Below are positions 46,996 through 57,345 of a stretch of DNA of 64,000 nucleotides, in pieces (within the stretch, counting starts at the first letter, position 1; each line of letters opens with the position of its first letter). The DNA comes from Epiperipatus broadwayi. Its lineage: Eukaryota; Onychophora; Udeonychophora; Euonychophora; Peripatidae. The stretch covers positions 260,501 through 324,500 of the forward strand of contig JAQFVV010012986.1 of NCBI GenBank assembly GCA_028023455.1, in the 5' to 3' direction. Position numbers and translations under genes: made by a program. The notes beneath the pieces were generated by a model, which was not told the origin of the DNA, ran no database searches, and was given only the letters and a program-made list of their open reading frames with translations.

Positions 46996-47690
46996 CCATA
47001 TAAAAATGTACCATCAACATAGCAAAACATTAAAAAAAAACAATTATTGACACTGTAGTGTATCCATTACCCACAAGGAATAGCATATAAATTAAAGAAA
47101 ATCTCCAATCAATATAACATGAGACAAGGTTTCCAAAACCATATTACTAACAGGGAATTTTAACATCTACAAAACTAAACTTGAGATGCATAAAAAACAA
47201 AAACTGCATGTGAAAGGATTGTCCTTGGTAAAACCAGCCATCAGCACAAATTAATAATTAGAAAAGAGAAAACAGGTGTATCTAAAATAGTAGACTATAT
47301 ATGTATCAGTGAACATATGTTCAATTGGGAAAATACAAACATATTGGATTTTTAAAAAAAGAAAATTCAAAAAAGCTATTCAAATGACAATGGCAAAGAA
47401 CTCCATAAATCAAACTAGTGTGGCATTTTAATCCGCTAGGATTAACATCAGGAAAAATGACTAAACCTAAACAGTTGTACAGTCGCAAATAGTAGTGACT
47501 GCAAGAATAATCAGCACTAATTATGTTCCAAGTTTGATTCTTATGCTAGTACTATCATTGGTCAGGCCAACAACCCCTGAAGAAGAGAGGAGAATAATAC
47601 CACTCAAATCATCTTTTATAATTTCTTTTAAATCATAATCTTTTAATATTAAAGTATTAAATATTTTTTAGTCATGAAGTGTGAATTCTA
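46996..47690 (+). pseudogene. Penelope-like element remnant, inverted partner
   Basis: Starting at the same junction but running right, it repeats the linker ('aaaaaacaattattgacact'), GIY-YIG start ('gggaattttaacatctacaa', 'aacaaaaactgcat') and C-terminal part (VDYICISEHMFNWENTNILD at about 47290-47350). It ends in a 3' region with 'cctgaagaagagaggagaat', whose inverse occurs at 45925. It starts later in the element than its minus-strand partner. Confidence 0.8.
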
Positions 47691-47775
47691 TAAAATGATA
47701 AATAATCATGATGCAATTTAAATTGCATAAACTCAATAAGGTTACAAGAAATATTAAAAAAACCCATACTACTTA

Positions 47776-48060
47776 ATTATTACCATTTTCAACCATATTG
47801 ATCCATTGCAAGGTTATAAACTTTCCAAGTTTAATCTGGTTTTACAAATCACAGCTTTTCTCCTGTGCAACACTCTCCATTTTAAAGATTCAGTTATTTA
47901 TCTATTGTCATCTTTTCTAGCAATATACCCAGCCCAACTCCATTTCAGTTTCTTAATCTTTCACTGATGTCAGTGATATTTATTTACATCTCTTTACATA
48001 TTTAACTTTTGATTATTCTTGTTTTTCCCAAACATACGGTTTCTATCCTTCATTATAGAG
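47776..48060 (-). mobile_element. RTE/BovB-like LINE, 3' end, copy 4 (diverged)
   Basis: 'ttgatccattgcaaggttat', 'ctttccaagtttaatctgg', 'agcaatatacccagcccaac' and 'tccatttcagtttctt' keep the RTE order, with a short deletion around the RWMDEI segment. Confidence 0.75.
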
Positions 48061-48194
48061 TTTGAAGGTTATGTATGGCTGCTACTATGATTTAAATAAT
48101 AAACAAAGCTTCAAGTATTATAAGCATTACAGCAATACTGTTAGAATTATTATGAGTAATATTTATAGTATTAAAGATTATGGATATTATACTA

Positions 48195-48262
48195 TACCCC
48201 CCTTCCTCCCTTCCTTCCCTTTTTTTTTTTTTTTCTTTTAATTTCTTTTTTTCCCCTTTCCG
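48195..48262 (+). repeat. Long polypyrimidine tract
   Basis: Nearly uninterrupted C/T sequence (C-runs, CCTTCC units, T16, CCCC), followed by the mini-hairpin 'ggccttttttggcc' at 48263-48276. It could form triplex DNA; it may also be a pyrimidine-rich retroelement scar. Confidence 0.8.
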
Positions 48263-48276
48263 GCCTTTTTTGGCCA

Positions 48277-48888
48277 GGGTTTATTGAGTTAAATTTTTTA
48301 AGAGAACTTTTATCATCATACCAATTTTGTTGACCACAACTAAATATAGTAACAACAGTAAATAATTCAGAACTGCATTAAGAAAGCATACTTGAAATTA
48401 TACATAAAAAAAAAGAAGCAAATGAATTGGCCAATTAAAAAGGAATTGAGCATTTGTCAGAGCAACAGCATCATAGGTAAGCTAGAGTATATTCTATTGA
48501 TCGCAAAGCTAAGTATTGTAGAAAGGTATTCAAATTTGACAAGTTTATAGAAGCAAATCAGTAAGGCCTTTGCTTTTATGTGATTTACTAATGGCTAATA
48601 AAGATTTTGTACATTTTGAATAAAAAAAATTAACTTCAAATTAAATCCTTTATTTATTTACCATATGGTCAACCGCTGAGAAAATTAATCACACTAGAAT
48701 ACAAAATAAGGGCAGAGTGTAATAGTTTTTTTTATTTCCAAGAAGCATTAATGTTCTAGCCAATCTTATTACCACTAGATAAAATAAAAAACTTTGGATA
48801 TCAACCCATACCTACAAAACTCATGTAACAACTGCTGATATATTCAGAATTATTTTTAAAAATTAAAACTCAGAGATCTTTAGTTACG
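48277..48888 (-). other. No gene
   Basis: AT-rich intron sequence. Confidence 0.45.
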
Positions 48889-48891
48889 TTG

Positions 48892-48969
48892 ATCAAAAAG
48901 ACTGGTCCCATAAATGATGCAGTTAAGCATTGATCAAAAAGGCTGGTCCCATAAATGATGCAGTTAAGC
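48892..48969 (+). repeat. Tandem duplication, 40-bp unit, two copies
   Basis: 'tgatcaaaaagactggtccc' and 'tgatcaaaaaggctggtccc' start consecutive units that continue identically with 'ataaatgatgcagttaagc'. Confidence 0.95.
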
Positions 48970-49108
48970 GGCGATCTCAGGTGCCAAATTTAAATAGATA
49001 TTGAAATAAGATATTATATTTGAATATATATATCTTATAATAGTAAAAAAAAAATCAAGTCATGCATCACGTGACTTAACTTAATAAGCTTGTTTTACAA
49101 ATCTAAAA

Positions 49109-49214
49109 TAATGAGCATGCTAATAGCTCTAAACAAGCTTTTCCGATAAATGCCATATTTATATATGTGGCATTTATCAGAAAAACTTGTTTAGAGCTAT
49201 TAGCATACTCATTA
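49109..49214 (-). repeat. 47-bp near-perfect hairpin
   Basis: Arms 49109-49155 and 49168-49214, loop 12 bases. Only three differences in 47 positions. On the minus strand (the transporter's sense strand) all three become G-U pairs, so the transcript could fold without mismatches; on the plus strand they are C-A mismatches. MITE-derived or precursor-like hairpin. Confidence 0.93.
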
Positions 49215-49218
49215 TATT

Positions 49219-50399
49219 AGATATATCTTATAAATATATTCATTTTCATTGCACGCATATTTTTGCCAATTACATTCACTGCTTTGCTAAGTAGACTAAT
49301 TTAAATATCCTTTTCAATAATATTAAAATGCGCAACTTTTAAGGCTTGCAGATGCCATAATTGATCCGCCGTGGCCCTGTTGATACATATATAATGTAAA
49401 ATTTTGATATAGTTTTGGTTATTTAATAATATAAAATACAATTTTACATTTTAGTATACTCTCAAATAATAATAGAACAATTTGATTATTTTTTTTTTAT
49501 TTTTAAGAAATAAACTCAGCTATTGCACTACATTGCAATTGTGGTGCCTCTCGTTCAATTCCAAATACCTAACAATTTGAAACCAGTAAATGAAATTAAC
49601 TATACTACTTCCCACTCAACATTTATAGCTTAGTTATTTTCTAATGGGAGACCATGGATTTGTGTTGTTTTAATCAAGTGACAACCTTTTATTTTATTCT
49701 GTTATTCAAAAATTTAAATGTCTTATAATTTAAACTCAAAAAACAAAAGCCATATAAAGTGATATGCTCTGTGCCCTAATGATTATGATCATAAGATAAT
49801 TACAGATACTTTAATCTTTTGAAAGAAGTACAATAAAAAAACACTTAATATTCTTACAGCTAATTAGATAGCAATGATATCCAATACTTTAATACATAAT
49901 TATAAGCAGTAAATAATCAATTAAGCACACTTAATTCTACAAAAGTGGTATTCAATTTACAGAAATTGCATTTTTTTCAACCAGTGTCAATTTTTTATCT
50001 TTAAAATGTTATGATAATTTTCTAGATAAGTATCTCCTTGTGGTAAAAGGCACTAGAGTTGTTCTTATTATATTTAAACATTTTTTACTCTTGTAATTGA
50101 ATAGAATCAGCGCAAATCCAGTGGTTTTTTAATTATCAAAAGATCAATTATGTCATCCTACGTTATAAGGCTTATCAATTTATTCAGTGCTTGTATACAA
50201 TGCAGATTTTGAAATTGCAGAATAGATGTCTCTATTGTTTAAAGAAAAGCTGGGAATGTTGTGCAATATATGGTATGATATATTACATTAATCATCAAAT
50301 GTTCAATTTTTTATATCAATAATAAAAATTCTTTTTTAATAAGTAAAATGCTTAGTACAATTAAACATAAATATAATTTTGATCAGAAATAATTAAAGT
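49219..50399 (-). other. Amt intron, no feature
   Basis: AT-rich sequence directly downstream of exon A; no further exon or repeat recognised. Confidence 0.5.
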
Positions 50400-50406
50400 T
50401 ACTTAC

Positions 50407-50634
50407 CTGTAAGAAAAATATTATATACTAAATAAGTAATGAATTGACAGCGTTCAGCCAGTGCACCTGACACAATTGTTGTAGCAGTTGCGGCGAAACT
50501 GTACTCAAAGAACCAATATGATACACGATTTTTAGGTAGATTAATATTGAGAAAGTCAGTATAACCAATGAAGGAATTTCCTGATCCAAAACCAAAGGCA
50601 AATCCAGTGAGCCAAAACACAACTGCTCCAAGAG
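50407..50634 (-). CDS. Amt: Ammonium transporter (Amt/Mep family), internal exon A
   Basis: This exon encodes about 75 residues of an Amt/Mep ammonium transporter, a membrane channel that carries ammonium or ammonia. The translation starts ALGAVVFWLTGFAFGFGSG and contains SYWFFEYSFAATATTIVSG followed by ALAERCQF and YLVYNIFLTG. These match the Amt core from a conserved helix (GA..FWL.G.AF.FG) through the ...F..SFAATA.TIVSGA.AER signature. The acceptor AG is at 50636-50635 and the donor GTAAGT at 50406-50401. The exon begins with the last two bases of a codon and ends with one base (G), which fits the next exon exactly (G|GT gives G in LTG-FIYP). All hydrophobic stretches are intact. The upstream exon carrying the N-terminal helices was not found to the right within the window. 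Family assignment is secure; the exact paralogue is not. Confidence 0.93.
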
Positions 50635-50867
50635 CTAACATATAATAGAATATTTATAAGATTAGATAATGACATTATGTAATAAAATACTCATCTTTAT
50701 TTTTATACATTTTCACTTATATGGATGGGTCATATAAACTTTAAATTACATATTGAATTTATCAATATAAGTATATTCATAAAAAAAAAAAAAAAACATG
50801 TTAAAACAGTATTCTATCACATTTGAAGGGATTATAGAATTTCAGTTTATGCTCTGAATTGTTTGAA

Positions 50868-50985
50868 ACAGTAGTAGGATGGCAATCTAGAATTCAAGGT
50901 TCACCAATCACAGCCTATCTTAGAAATTTCAAGGCTTGAATTTCTTAAAAATTCCTGATAAATAAGTCATTTGAGTCCTTATTTA
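50868..50985 (+). repeat. SINE-like repeat R4, copy
   Basis: 'gaattcaaggttcaccaatc' ... 'cttaaaaattcctgataaat' ... 'catttgagtccttatt' follow the R4 pattern with divergence. Confidence 0.45.
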
Positions 50986-52264
50986 TGCTTCAATTTACAA
51001 AGTTGTAATTTGTTTTTGCAAATTAAAGATTTTTGTTAAAAATAATAAATTTGCCAAACGGGAAATATATTTTGGTAAATGGCTTGAAAAAATAAAAGTT
51101 GGAAATGTGACAAAGACCATAGAATTATCCATCATTAAATAGAAATAAATATGTATAAAATAATAGATGACTTTGAAATGTAATGAGATTTATAGCTGAT
51201 CTAAAATGTAAATGTGATTAATAATTGGAAATAGCTGATTACAATATTAATGAAAATATTAAACTTGTCAAATGAATGAATGCTTCCACTAACATATTAA
51301 CAGAACTGTAGAAATTATAAAAAAGAAAATTGATAAAATACTTTAAATGATAAAATAATTTTATATCCATTTTACAATAAAAATACCACTTAATCTTACA
51401 AATATCTTGTGATTCATACATCAATTTCCTAACAAATATATGAATTTCTTTGTATATATTTCTTTTTGATATAGCTAACAAAACCAATTTCAATTAAATA
51501 ATAGAATAATAGTAATTTATACAATTATCAAATACATCTCTGTTCTTCAATTTTGATTAATAATTCACTTTATTTATTCTAATTCAGACTCATTTCAAAT
51601 TACTTTGAGAAATCAATGAATATCAGATGATAATACTATATTCATATTGCCTGACTTAATCTTTTTTAACGATATTGCACTGCCATCTGGTGTCCAATGA
51701 TTTTTTCAAAATTTGCCCTGGAGTAAAGTAAATAATGAATTGTTACTTCTATTTGTATATAATGGAAATAAACAGAGGAAATCGTGTGATGGTGTTTTTG
51801 GCATAAGATATCTTTTGTCATTTTCCTTTTCATAAAGTCAGGTTGTGAAATAAAAAAGAATGCTTAATTAATTAAAATGTTCAATAATACTTAAGTGCAT
51901 TGTTGCAGCTGTTATTACTACATTATTCCTATAGTAGACAAACATTAACGTGGTGCTTACCAGTAAGCATCAGCCAATATGATGAGTTTATTGACTTTTT
52001 ACCTCCAAGTTCAAAATCAAAAACCACAACAAGCTGTGTTATTCAGTTGCCTGATAATTTCTAAGTGAAATATTAGTTTAGTTTTTTTATGAAAGCAGGA
52101 TATTATTTGTGTAAACATGCAAAACTAAATTGTGAGTTCACCTTCACATGAGGCTATAAAATCATCAGATACGCAACAATTAGAAGAATGTAAAGGTTAC
52201 TAAGAATTCTGATTGTGAACCCAGGCTGCCATTTAATGATGTTTTATTTAAATATATACAACTG
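50986..52264. other. No gene; possible 5' UTR of the RTE element on its right
   Basis: 51650-52264 is of somewhat higher complexity and leads directly into RTE endonuclease sequence, so it may be that element's 5' end. The minus frame 51239-51493 is unrecognised. Confidence 0.4.
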
Positions 52265-53330
52265 TAGATCACCTGCACAAATTGGAAGAACTTTCTAACA
52301 TTAAATCAGATGTTGTTGGACTTTGTGAAGTTAGAAGAAAAGTGAAGACAGTTGATTTAAACATTTAACCTGTAAGTTTCAAATACTGTATAGGAAGCAC
52401 AAATGGAATAGTATTCATTATATATAAAAGAAATTGAAGAATAACATTGTAGAGGTTGATGGTATATATTAGACTGAATGATAAGATTAGTTATTCAACT
52501 TAATGGAAGATATCAAATGCAGATAATTCAAAGTTTATACTCCAGCAAATTCTTATTGTAATGAATAAGTACAAAATTTTTATATGCATATACAAAAAGC
52601 TTTTGATTAGACCAAACAACACTTTTAAATTATCATGAGAGACTTTATGCTAGAATTATGATTCAAAGATGAAAGTGATGTGGGTGATTATGGTTATGGT
52701 AATAAAAATGACAGACACAGATTTGTGAAGATTGCACACAAAAAAAAAACCAAGGGAAAACCTATATACTATTTTTTTTTTAAGAATTTTTTTTACAAGA
52801 AAATGGGTGTGGGAGTATCCAAATGAAGGTACAGTGAATTGAATTATATTTTGACTAACAGAAAATATATCATTCGAGATTGTAATATTCTTAATAAATT
52901 CAACCCAGGAAGTGATCTTCAATTAGCAAGATTTAAAATACATGGTAATGTGAATGTAAAAAAACAAAAATTATTAAGGAAAACAGTATTTAAAAATGAT
53001 ATTCCTAACTTTCAGAAACGTAATAAATTTGTTAGAATTTGCAAATTGTTTTAAAATATTAACCAATTTTGGAGATGATTCAGATTTGAATGCAGTTAAT
53101 AGGAATATAACTGATATACTATTAAGAACTATAGCAAACATAGCTGGTGGTACAAGGAAGCAAAGTTTGTAATTAAATTTTCTATTGAAACAAGAAATTG
53201 TATTAAAAAAAGAAGTCATGTAAAAATGATCCATAAAAAAGAATTGAATATCTAGAGTTTTATAAAATGGTACAAAAAAAAATTAATAATGATAAACATA
53301 ATCATATGGAATCTGGTTTCATTACCAACA
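52265..53330 (+). pseudogene. RTE/BovB-like LINE: apurinic endonuclease domain and linker, decayed
   Basis: Plus-strand pieces, in order: KSDVVGLCEVRRK (52300), GSTNGIVFIIYKRN-type sequence (52395), NGRYQMQIIQ (52505), VGDYGYGNKNDRHR (52683), then a 71-codon open part with YILTNRKYIIRDCNILNKFN and PGSDLQLARFKI (52839-52945). Last come FGDDSDLNAVNRNITDIL and AGGTRKQS (53070-53165). These are the RTE-type endonuclease landmarks (LCEVRRKG, GDYGYG.RN.RG, EIDYIL.N, NTGSDHRL) and the start of the linker to the RT. The GSDH histidine is replaced (GSDL) and many stops are present. The RT is missing. Opposite orientation to the five RTE 3' ends in this window. Confidence 0.85.
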
Positions 53331-53450
53331 TTACTGTTATAACAAGACCTGATTTATGAAGTGAATTTTCTTCCCCTCCGGACATGCATTACTTTTGTAA
53401 AATAACCAATATTAATATATTTTTTAATGTAAATGTAACTTTATAACGTA

Positions 53451-53565
53451 TTCCTAAAAAATGTAACAAATATTAAAATTTCCTTTATTCCTAAAAAATG
53501 TAACAAAAATATTAAAAAAAATTTTATTCTTAAAAAATTTAACAAATGTTAAAATTTCTTTTATT
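53451..53565 (+). repeat. Tandem repeat, about 38-bp unit, three copies
   Basis: 'ttcctaaaaaatgtaacaaa' recurs at 53488 and, as 'ttcttaaaaaatttaacaaa', at 53527. Confidence 0.85.
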
Positions 53566-54773
53566 TAATTATGCAAATACGAACTAACTGTCAATATAGT
53601 TATTATATTCCATGTGATATCAATAAAATTTAAAACCAAAATTAAAAATAATGCATGATACAAACAAGTAGAATTTTATTTATTTAGTGTTTACATATGT
53701 TATTAACAATAATGCGCCATTATTTCTGTTTTAATGATAAAATTATTGATTACACTATTCAAATTAACGGGGGATGAGGGGGAGATTCACAATTGTATAC
53801 AAAATTTATATTTACGAGATCTGAAAAAGTTTAATTTTATTTTCGCTATTCATTTAAAATGCTTCACTATAAAAACCAAATTCTATCACAGGTATTAATC
53901 ATAACAACTGCTACAGTTTCTCAAAATTTTGACACGCGTGGTATAATCGTTTCATATTATATTCATACTTCATTTTATTTTCCTTCTTTTGCTGTTGTCG
54001 TTGGTTTGACGTTATTATTTTTTTTTTTATGGTAGCTTGTTAAATTTATGAATCATTCTGAGTAGGAGTTTAATTTAAAAACAAATGTGTAAAAGCAATA
54101 TAATTTTAAAAGGACAAATGTAAAGTATATATATACTGCAATTCCATGATGCTTAATGTTGCTCAAATAATCCGTTACTTGAGAAGTCAGTATTTTGACC
54201 TACTGCTATACTTTTATAGAGAGAAATATTTTGATAAAGGTTAAATGATAAAATAGTATTTAAATGGGAAAAGAATGTGTAATAAATGCTAATGTGTTCC
54301 TAAAATGTCACAACCAGATATAAATCAAAATTCCCAGAATTTAATTGTTTGGAAACTAATTTTTTCCCTTTTTATAAATATAGGGAATTTGCAATATTAC
54401 CCACAGCTAAAGCATGTTTGTAAAATTACCATTTTAATTTGTAGTAGAAAATTTTTATTCATCAATACATAAATTAATGTTTATTTAAATATATAATTGG
54501 TTTTAAAGTAGAACTTATTGGTCAGAAAAAACAAATCAGATTTTAAGTTACTCTGTCAGATTGAAGGAACCCTGCCAGCATTGGATTTAAGTTGGTTCTT
54601 ATATTTTGTTATATATTCCTAAACTGATCATTCAAGTTCTATAAGAAATACATGAGATTCGAACATCAAGGAATTGAATATTTCAACCCTTTTAAATCAA
54701 ATTAGATTAGTTTGTATATATGTCAAGATTAACTTTGAATACTTGTTGAGCAGTTTATAATTAATACTCTTGA
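53566..54773. other. No gene
   Basis: AT-rich, nothing recognised. Confidence 0.5.
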
Positions 54774-54778
54774 TATAT

Positions 54779-55344
54779 TGTTGTGTTTGGTTAGGCTTAC
54801 AGATTTGTTTCCAAACCAACAGACACAAAAAGAATAACTATTCAGCAATTAATATGTACAATTTATTAGTGCTAAAAATATACACATGTTAGTTAAACGA
54901 ATGCTGAGATAGTCGAGTTGAGTATGGAACTCATTTCTAACTAAATGATTAGCCTGCATCGTGAACTCTGGTAAGACTCTTCCAGCTATGTATTTAGCTT
55001 GCCTCGAGTCAGCTCTTATTCAGACATAGCAGTTTCCAGTCTGTAGGTGGACTTGCCTCACTGCATGGACATCGCGATAATGACTAGATAAATACATTTG
55101 CTGATGGCAGAAGGTTTAATGGAGAGCATGTTCTGTCATTCAGGATAACAGAAGTAATTGCTCTCTGCCTTGCCTCCAAAAGTCAGACTATTTAATGGCA
55201 GATCCCCTACCTTACTGGAAATATGTGGATTTGGTGCGCGCATCCCAGTGAAGGATTTAATCCCTTTGGATAGCAACTAGGTGCTAGCCAATCAGATAAG
55301 GAATTTGAAATAGTCCACTTCTAAAGGCAAGGTCAGATATGACA
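54779..55344 (-). mobile_element. Solo LTR of an LTR retrotransposon, 566 bp
   Basis: A GC-richer block with canonical ends: plus strand TGTTGTGTTTGG ... ATATGACA (5'-TG...CA-3'). It is flanked by an exact 5-bp duplication 'tatat' at 54774-54778 and 55345-55349. On the minus strand an AATAAA signal lies about 80 bp before the end, consistent with an R/U5 boundary in minus orientation. No internal coding region, primer-binding site or second LTR is adjacent, so it is a recombination-derived solo LTR. Superfamily unknown. Confidence 0.8.
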
Positions 55345-55349
55345 TATAT

Positions 55350-55578
55350 CAATAGTCCAATTAAAAAGAATGAGTAGGTGGGTGATAAAATAGTATTAAA
55401 TGACAACATGTATAATGTTCTAGAAATAGGTCACTGAGAAATTAATTACAATTCTGTGTATTTAATTTTTTGGAACTCATTTTGTGTAAATACTGAGATT
55501 TCTTTTTTATCTGATAAATATAACAAGTTAGAATTAAATTTTACCTACAGCTAAAGATAAAGGTTTAAATTAAAAATA
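55350..55578. other. No gene
   Basis: AT-rich spacer between the LTR and an RTE fragment. Confidence 0.5.
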
Positions 55579-55990
55579 CTCATCATCATTTTCAACCATT
55601 ATCAATCCATTGCAAGATGAAGATATCTTCAAGTTTAACCCAATTTTCCCAATACCTAGCCTCTCCACAACACACAACAAACTTTCCTATTTCATCCATG
55701 CTTTTCACATGTGATCTTTTACTAGAACTTGAAATCCAATTTAAAACTTCAACTGTCCATCTATTATTTCTTCATGTGGTCTCTTTCTAGGACTTAACTC
55801 TTGAAATCCAATTTAAAACTTCAACTGTCCAGCTAGTATATCTTCTAGCAATATGACCAATCCAACTCCATTTCAATTGATTAATTCTTGGACTCACCCA
55901 TGTATTTCATTGCTGATCTTTTCTTATTATTCCCTTTTGTTGAATGGTATAAGTCTTTGAATTGTTTTTTTTATTAAATGTCTAAGTCTA
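55579..55990 (-). mobile_element. RTE/BovB-like LINE, 3' end, copy 5, with internal duplication
   Basis: (ATC)n start, 'ccattgcaagatgaagatat', 'cttttcacatgtgatctttt', 'agcaatatgaccaatccaac'. A block of about 65 bp ('gaaatccaatttaaaacttc' with 'aactgtcca') is duplicated in tandem inside the copy (55731 and 55804). Confidence 0.82.
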
Positions 55991-56984
55991 AGATCCATAA
56001 GAACTGATAAAATACACTGATTAAAAACATCCTTCTTTTTACATTATAAATAACTATATGTAAGAAATCACACAAAAAAATATAAAAAAATTAAGATAAT
56101 TGCAATACATCTTGAGATATAGTTTTGTACAAGGAGAAGCATTAGTAACAAAAATTACAAAGATTTGATGATAGTAAACAAACTAAAAGAGTGGTCACAT
56201 TCCTACAAAGAAAGTGACTACATTCAAAGTAGGTACATAAGAGTCTGCAAGTATTTAAGTCTGGCCTCTATTTTTAATTTTTCAATTTCTGTGAAGCAGG
56301 GATTTATATTTCCTTGATGGTGGACTAAAAGCCATATACCACTGTAGAAAGCAATAGACAAAGATTACAAAGATGGTGATTCTAAATAGAAAAACTTTTA
56401 TGAATGCAATTTATTAATATTGCTAAGGATGTTATTAGATATTAAGTTGTGATATCTTTTTAAAAAAGGAATAATAAAATAGAAAATCTTTCATTATTCT
56501 TTTACTCATGGTTACAAAAAGAACAATATTTTAATTTGAAATTATCTTTTTCTTAGAGAGAGAAGAATTAATGAGAAGGATTGATTAAGAAGTCTGTATT
56601 CCAGTTGCGAAAACCTACATCTACAATGACTTGTTTGTTAATCATTGATACCATGAAGCAAAGGTCATTTCCAAACCCATCATTTATCATATAAGAATTC
56701 CAATATTTTTATGAAAGTAGATATTAAAATAGTTCAACAAAAATGAAAGTACAGTTTAACATTCTTTAAGAACTTTATTCTTAATGACTGGTAATCTATC
56801 ATTAAAAGTAGCAGCAATGTAAGTTTGATTGCTCAGAAATAATATTACAAATCTATGTATGTCATTAATCGTCCTTTAAACTTTGATATTTTCTGAATGA
56901 TGCTGATGGAAACAACTATTTTTTCAAAATTATTATTATTAGTTTTTTTAAAATAAAAAAACTCAATGAATTGAACTGTAGAAG
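55991..56984. other. No gene
   Basis: AT-rich, nothing recognised. Confidence 0.5.
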
Positions 56985-57345
56985 TAACAGATTTTTTGAA
57001 AATATAAATATATTAATAAAAACTGCAATAAGTATGGATATATGCAACTATAGAGAAGATTGTTATTTCTATAAATTACTTGCAGTTTAGTGCTTTCGAG
57101 AATTTATGACATTCTCATGTTCATAGCAAGATGAAATAGAATAATAATGGAGAGATGAGCATAACTGTATATACAAACATCTCATCATTATTATTCTATT
57201 TCATCTTGTTATGAATATAAGAATGCCCTAAGTTCTTGAAAGTGCTAAGCCATATTTAATTTATAGAAATAACAAACTTCTCTATAGTTGTGTATAAATG
57301 CACTTATAACATTTATTACATTCCATATAAAAGAAGTATAAACAG
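56985..57345. mobile_element. Palindromic MITE family M1, copy 2, nested hairpin
   Basis: Outer arms carry 'gttatttctataaatt' and 'agtgctttcgagaa', as in the 27-kb copy, inverted at 57235-57330. Inside is another inverted repeat ('cataacaagatgaaatagaa' type, 57118-57225) absent from the 27-kb copy. The right end 'acattccatataaaag' and 'aagtataaac' are shared with copy 1. Confidence 0.83.

Larger units (their letters stand above)
32235..50406 (-). other. 18.2-kb phase-1 intron between Amt exons A and B
   Basis: Bounded by donor GTAAGT (50406-50401) and acceptor TTTTAG at 32236-32235. It carries RTE 3' ends, MITEs, SINEs, an R1 foldback and a PLE pair, annotated separately. No open frame in it resembles a host gene. 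Confidence 0.85.

Noticed and set aside
50428-50631. Second minus-strand frame over Amt exon A
   Set aside because: Alternative phase of the same exon; the splice phases and family similarity support the other frame.
52656-53234. Minus-strand frames of 88 and 86 codons
   Set aside because: Opposite strand of the RTE endonuclease remnant; no domain in them.
54779-55344. Endogenous retrovirus
   Set aside because: Only one LTR is present and no gag, pol or env frame lies next to it.
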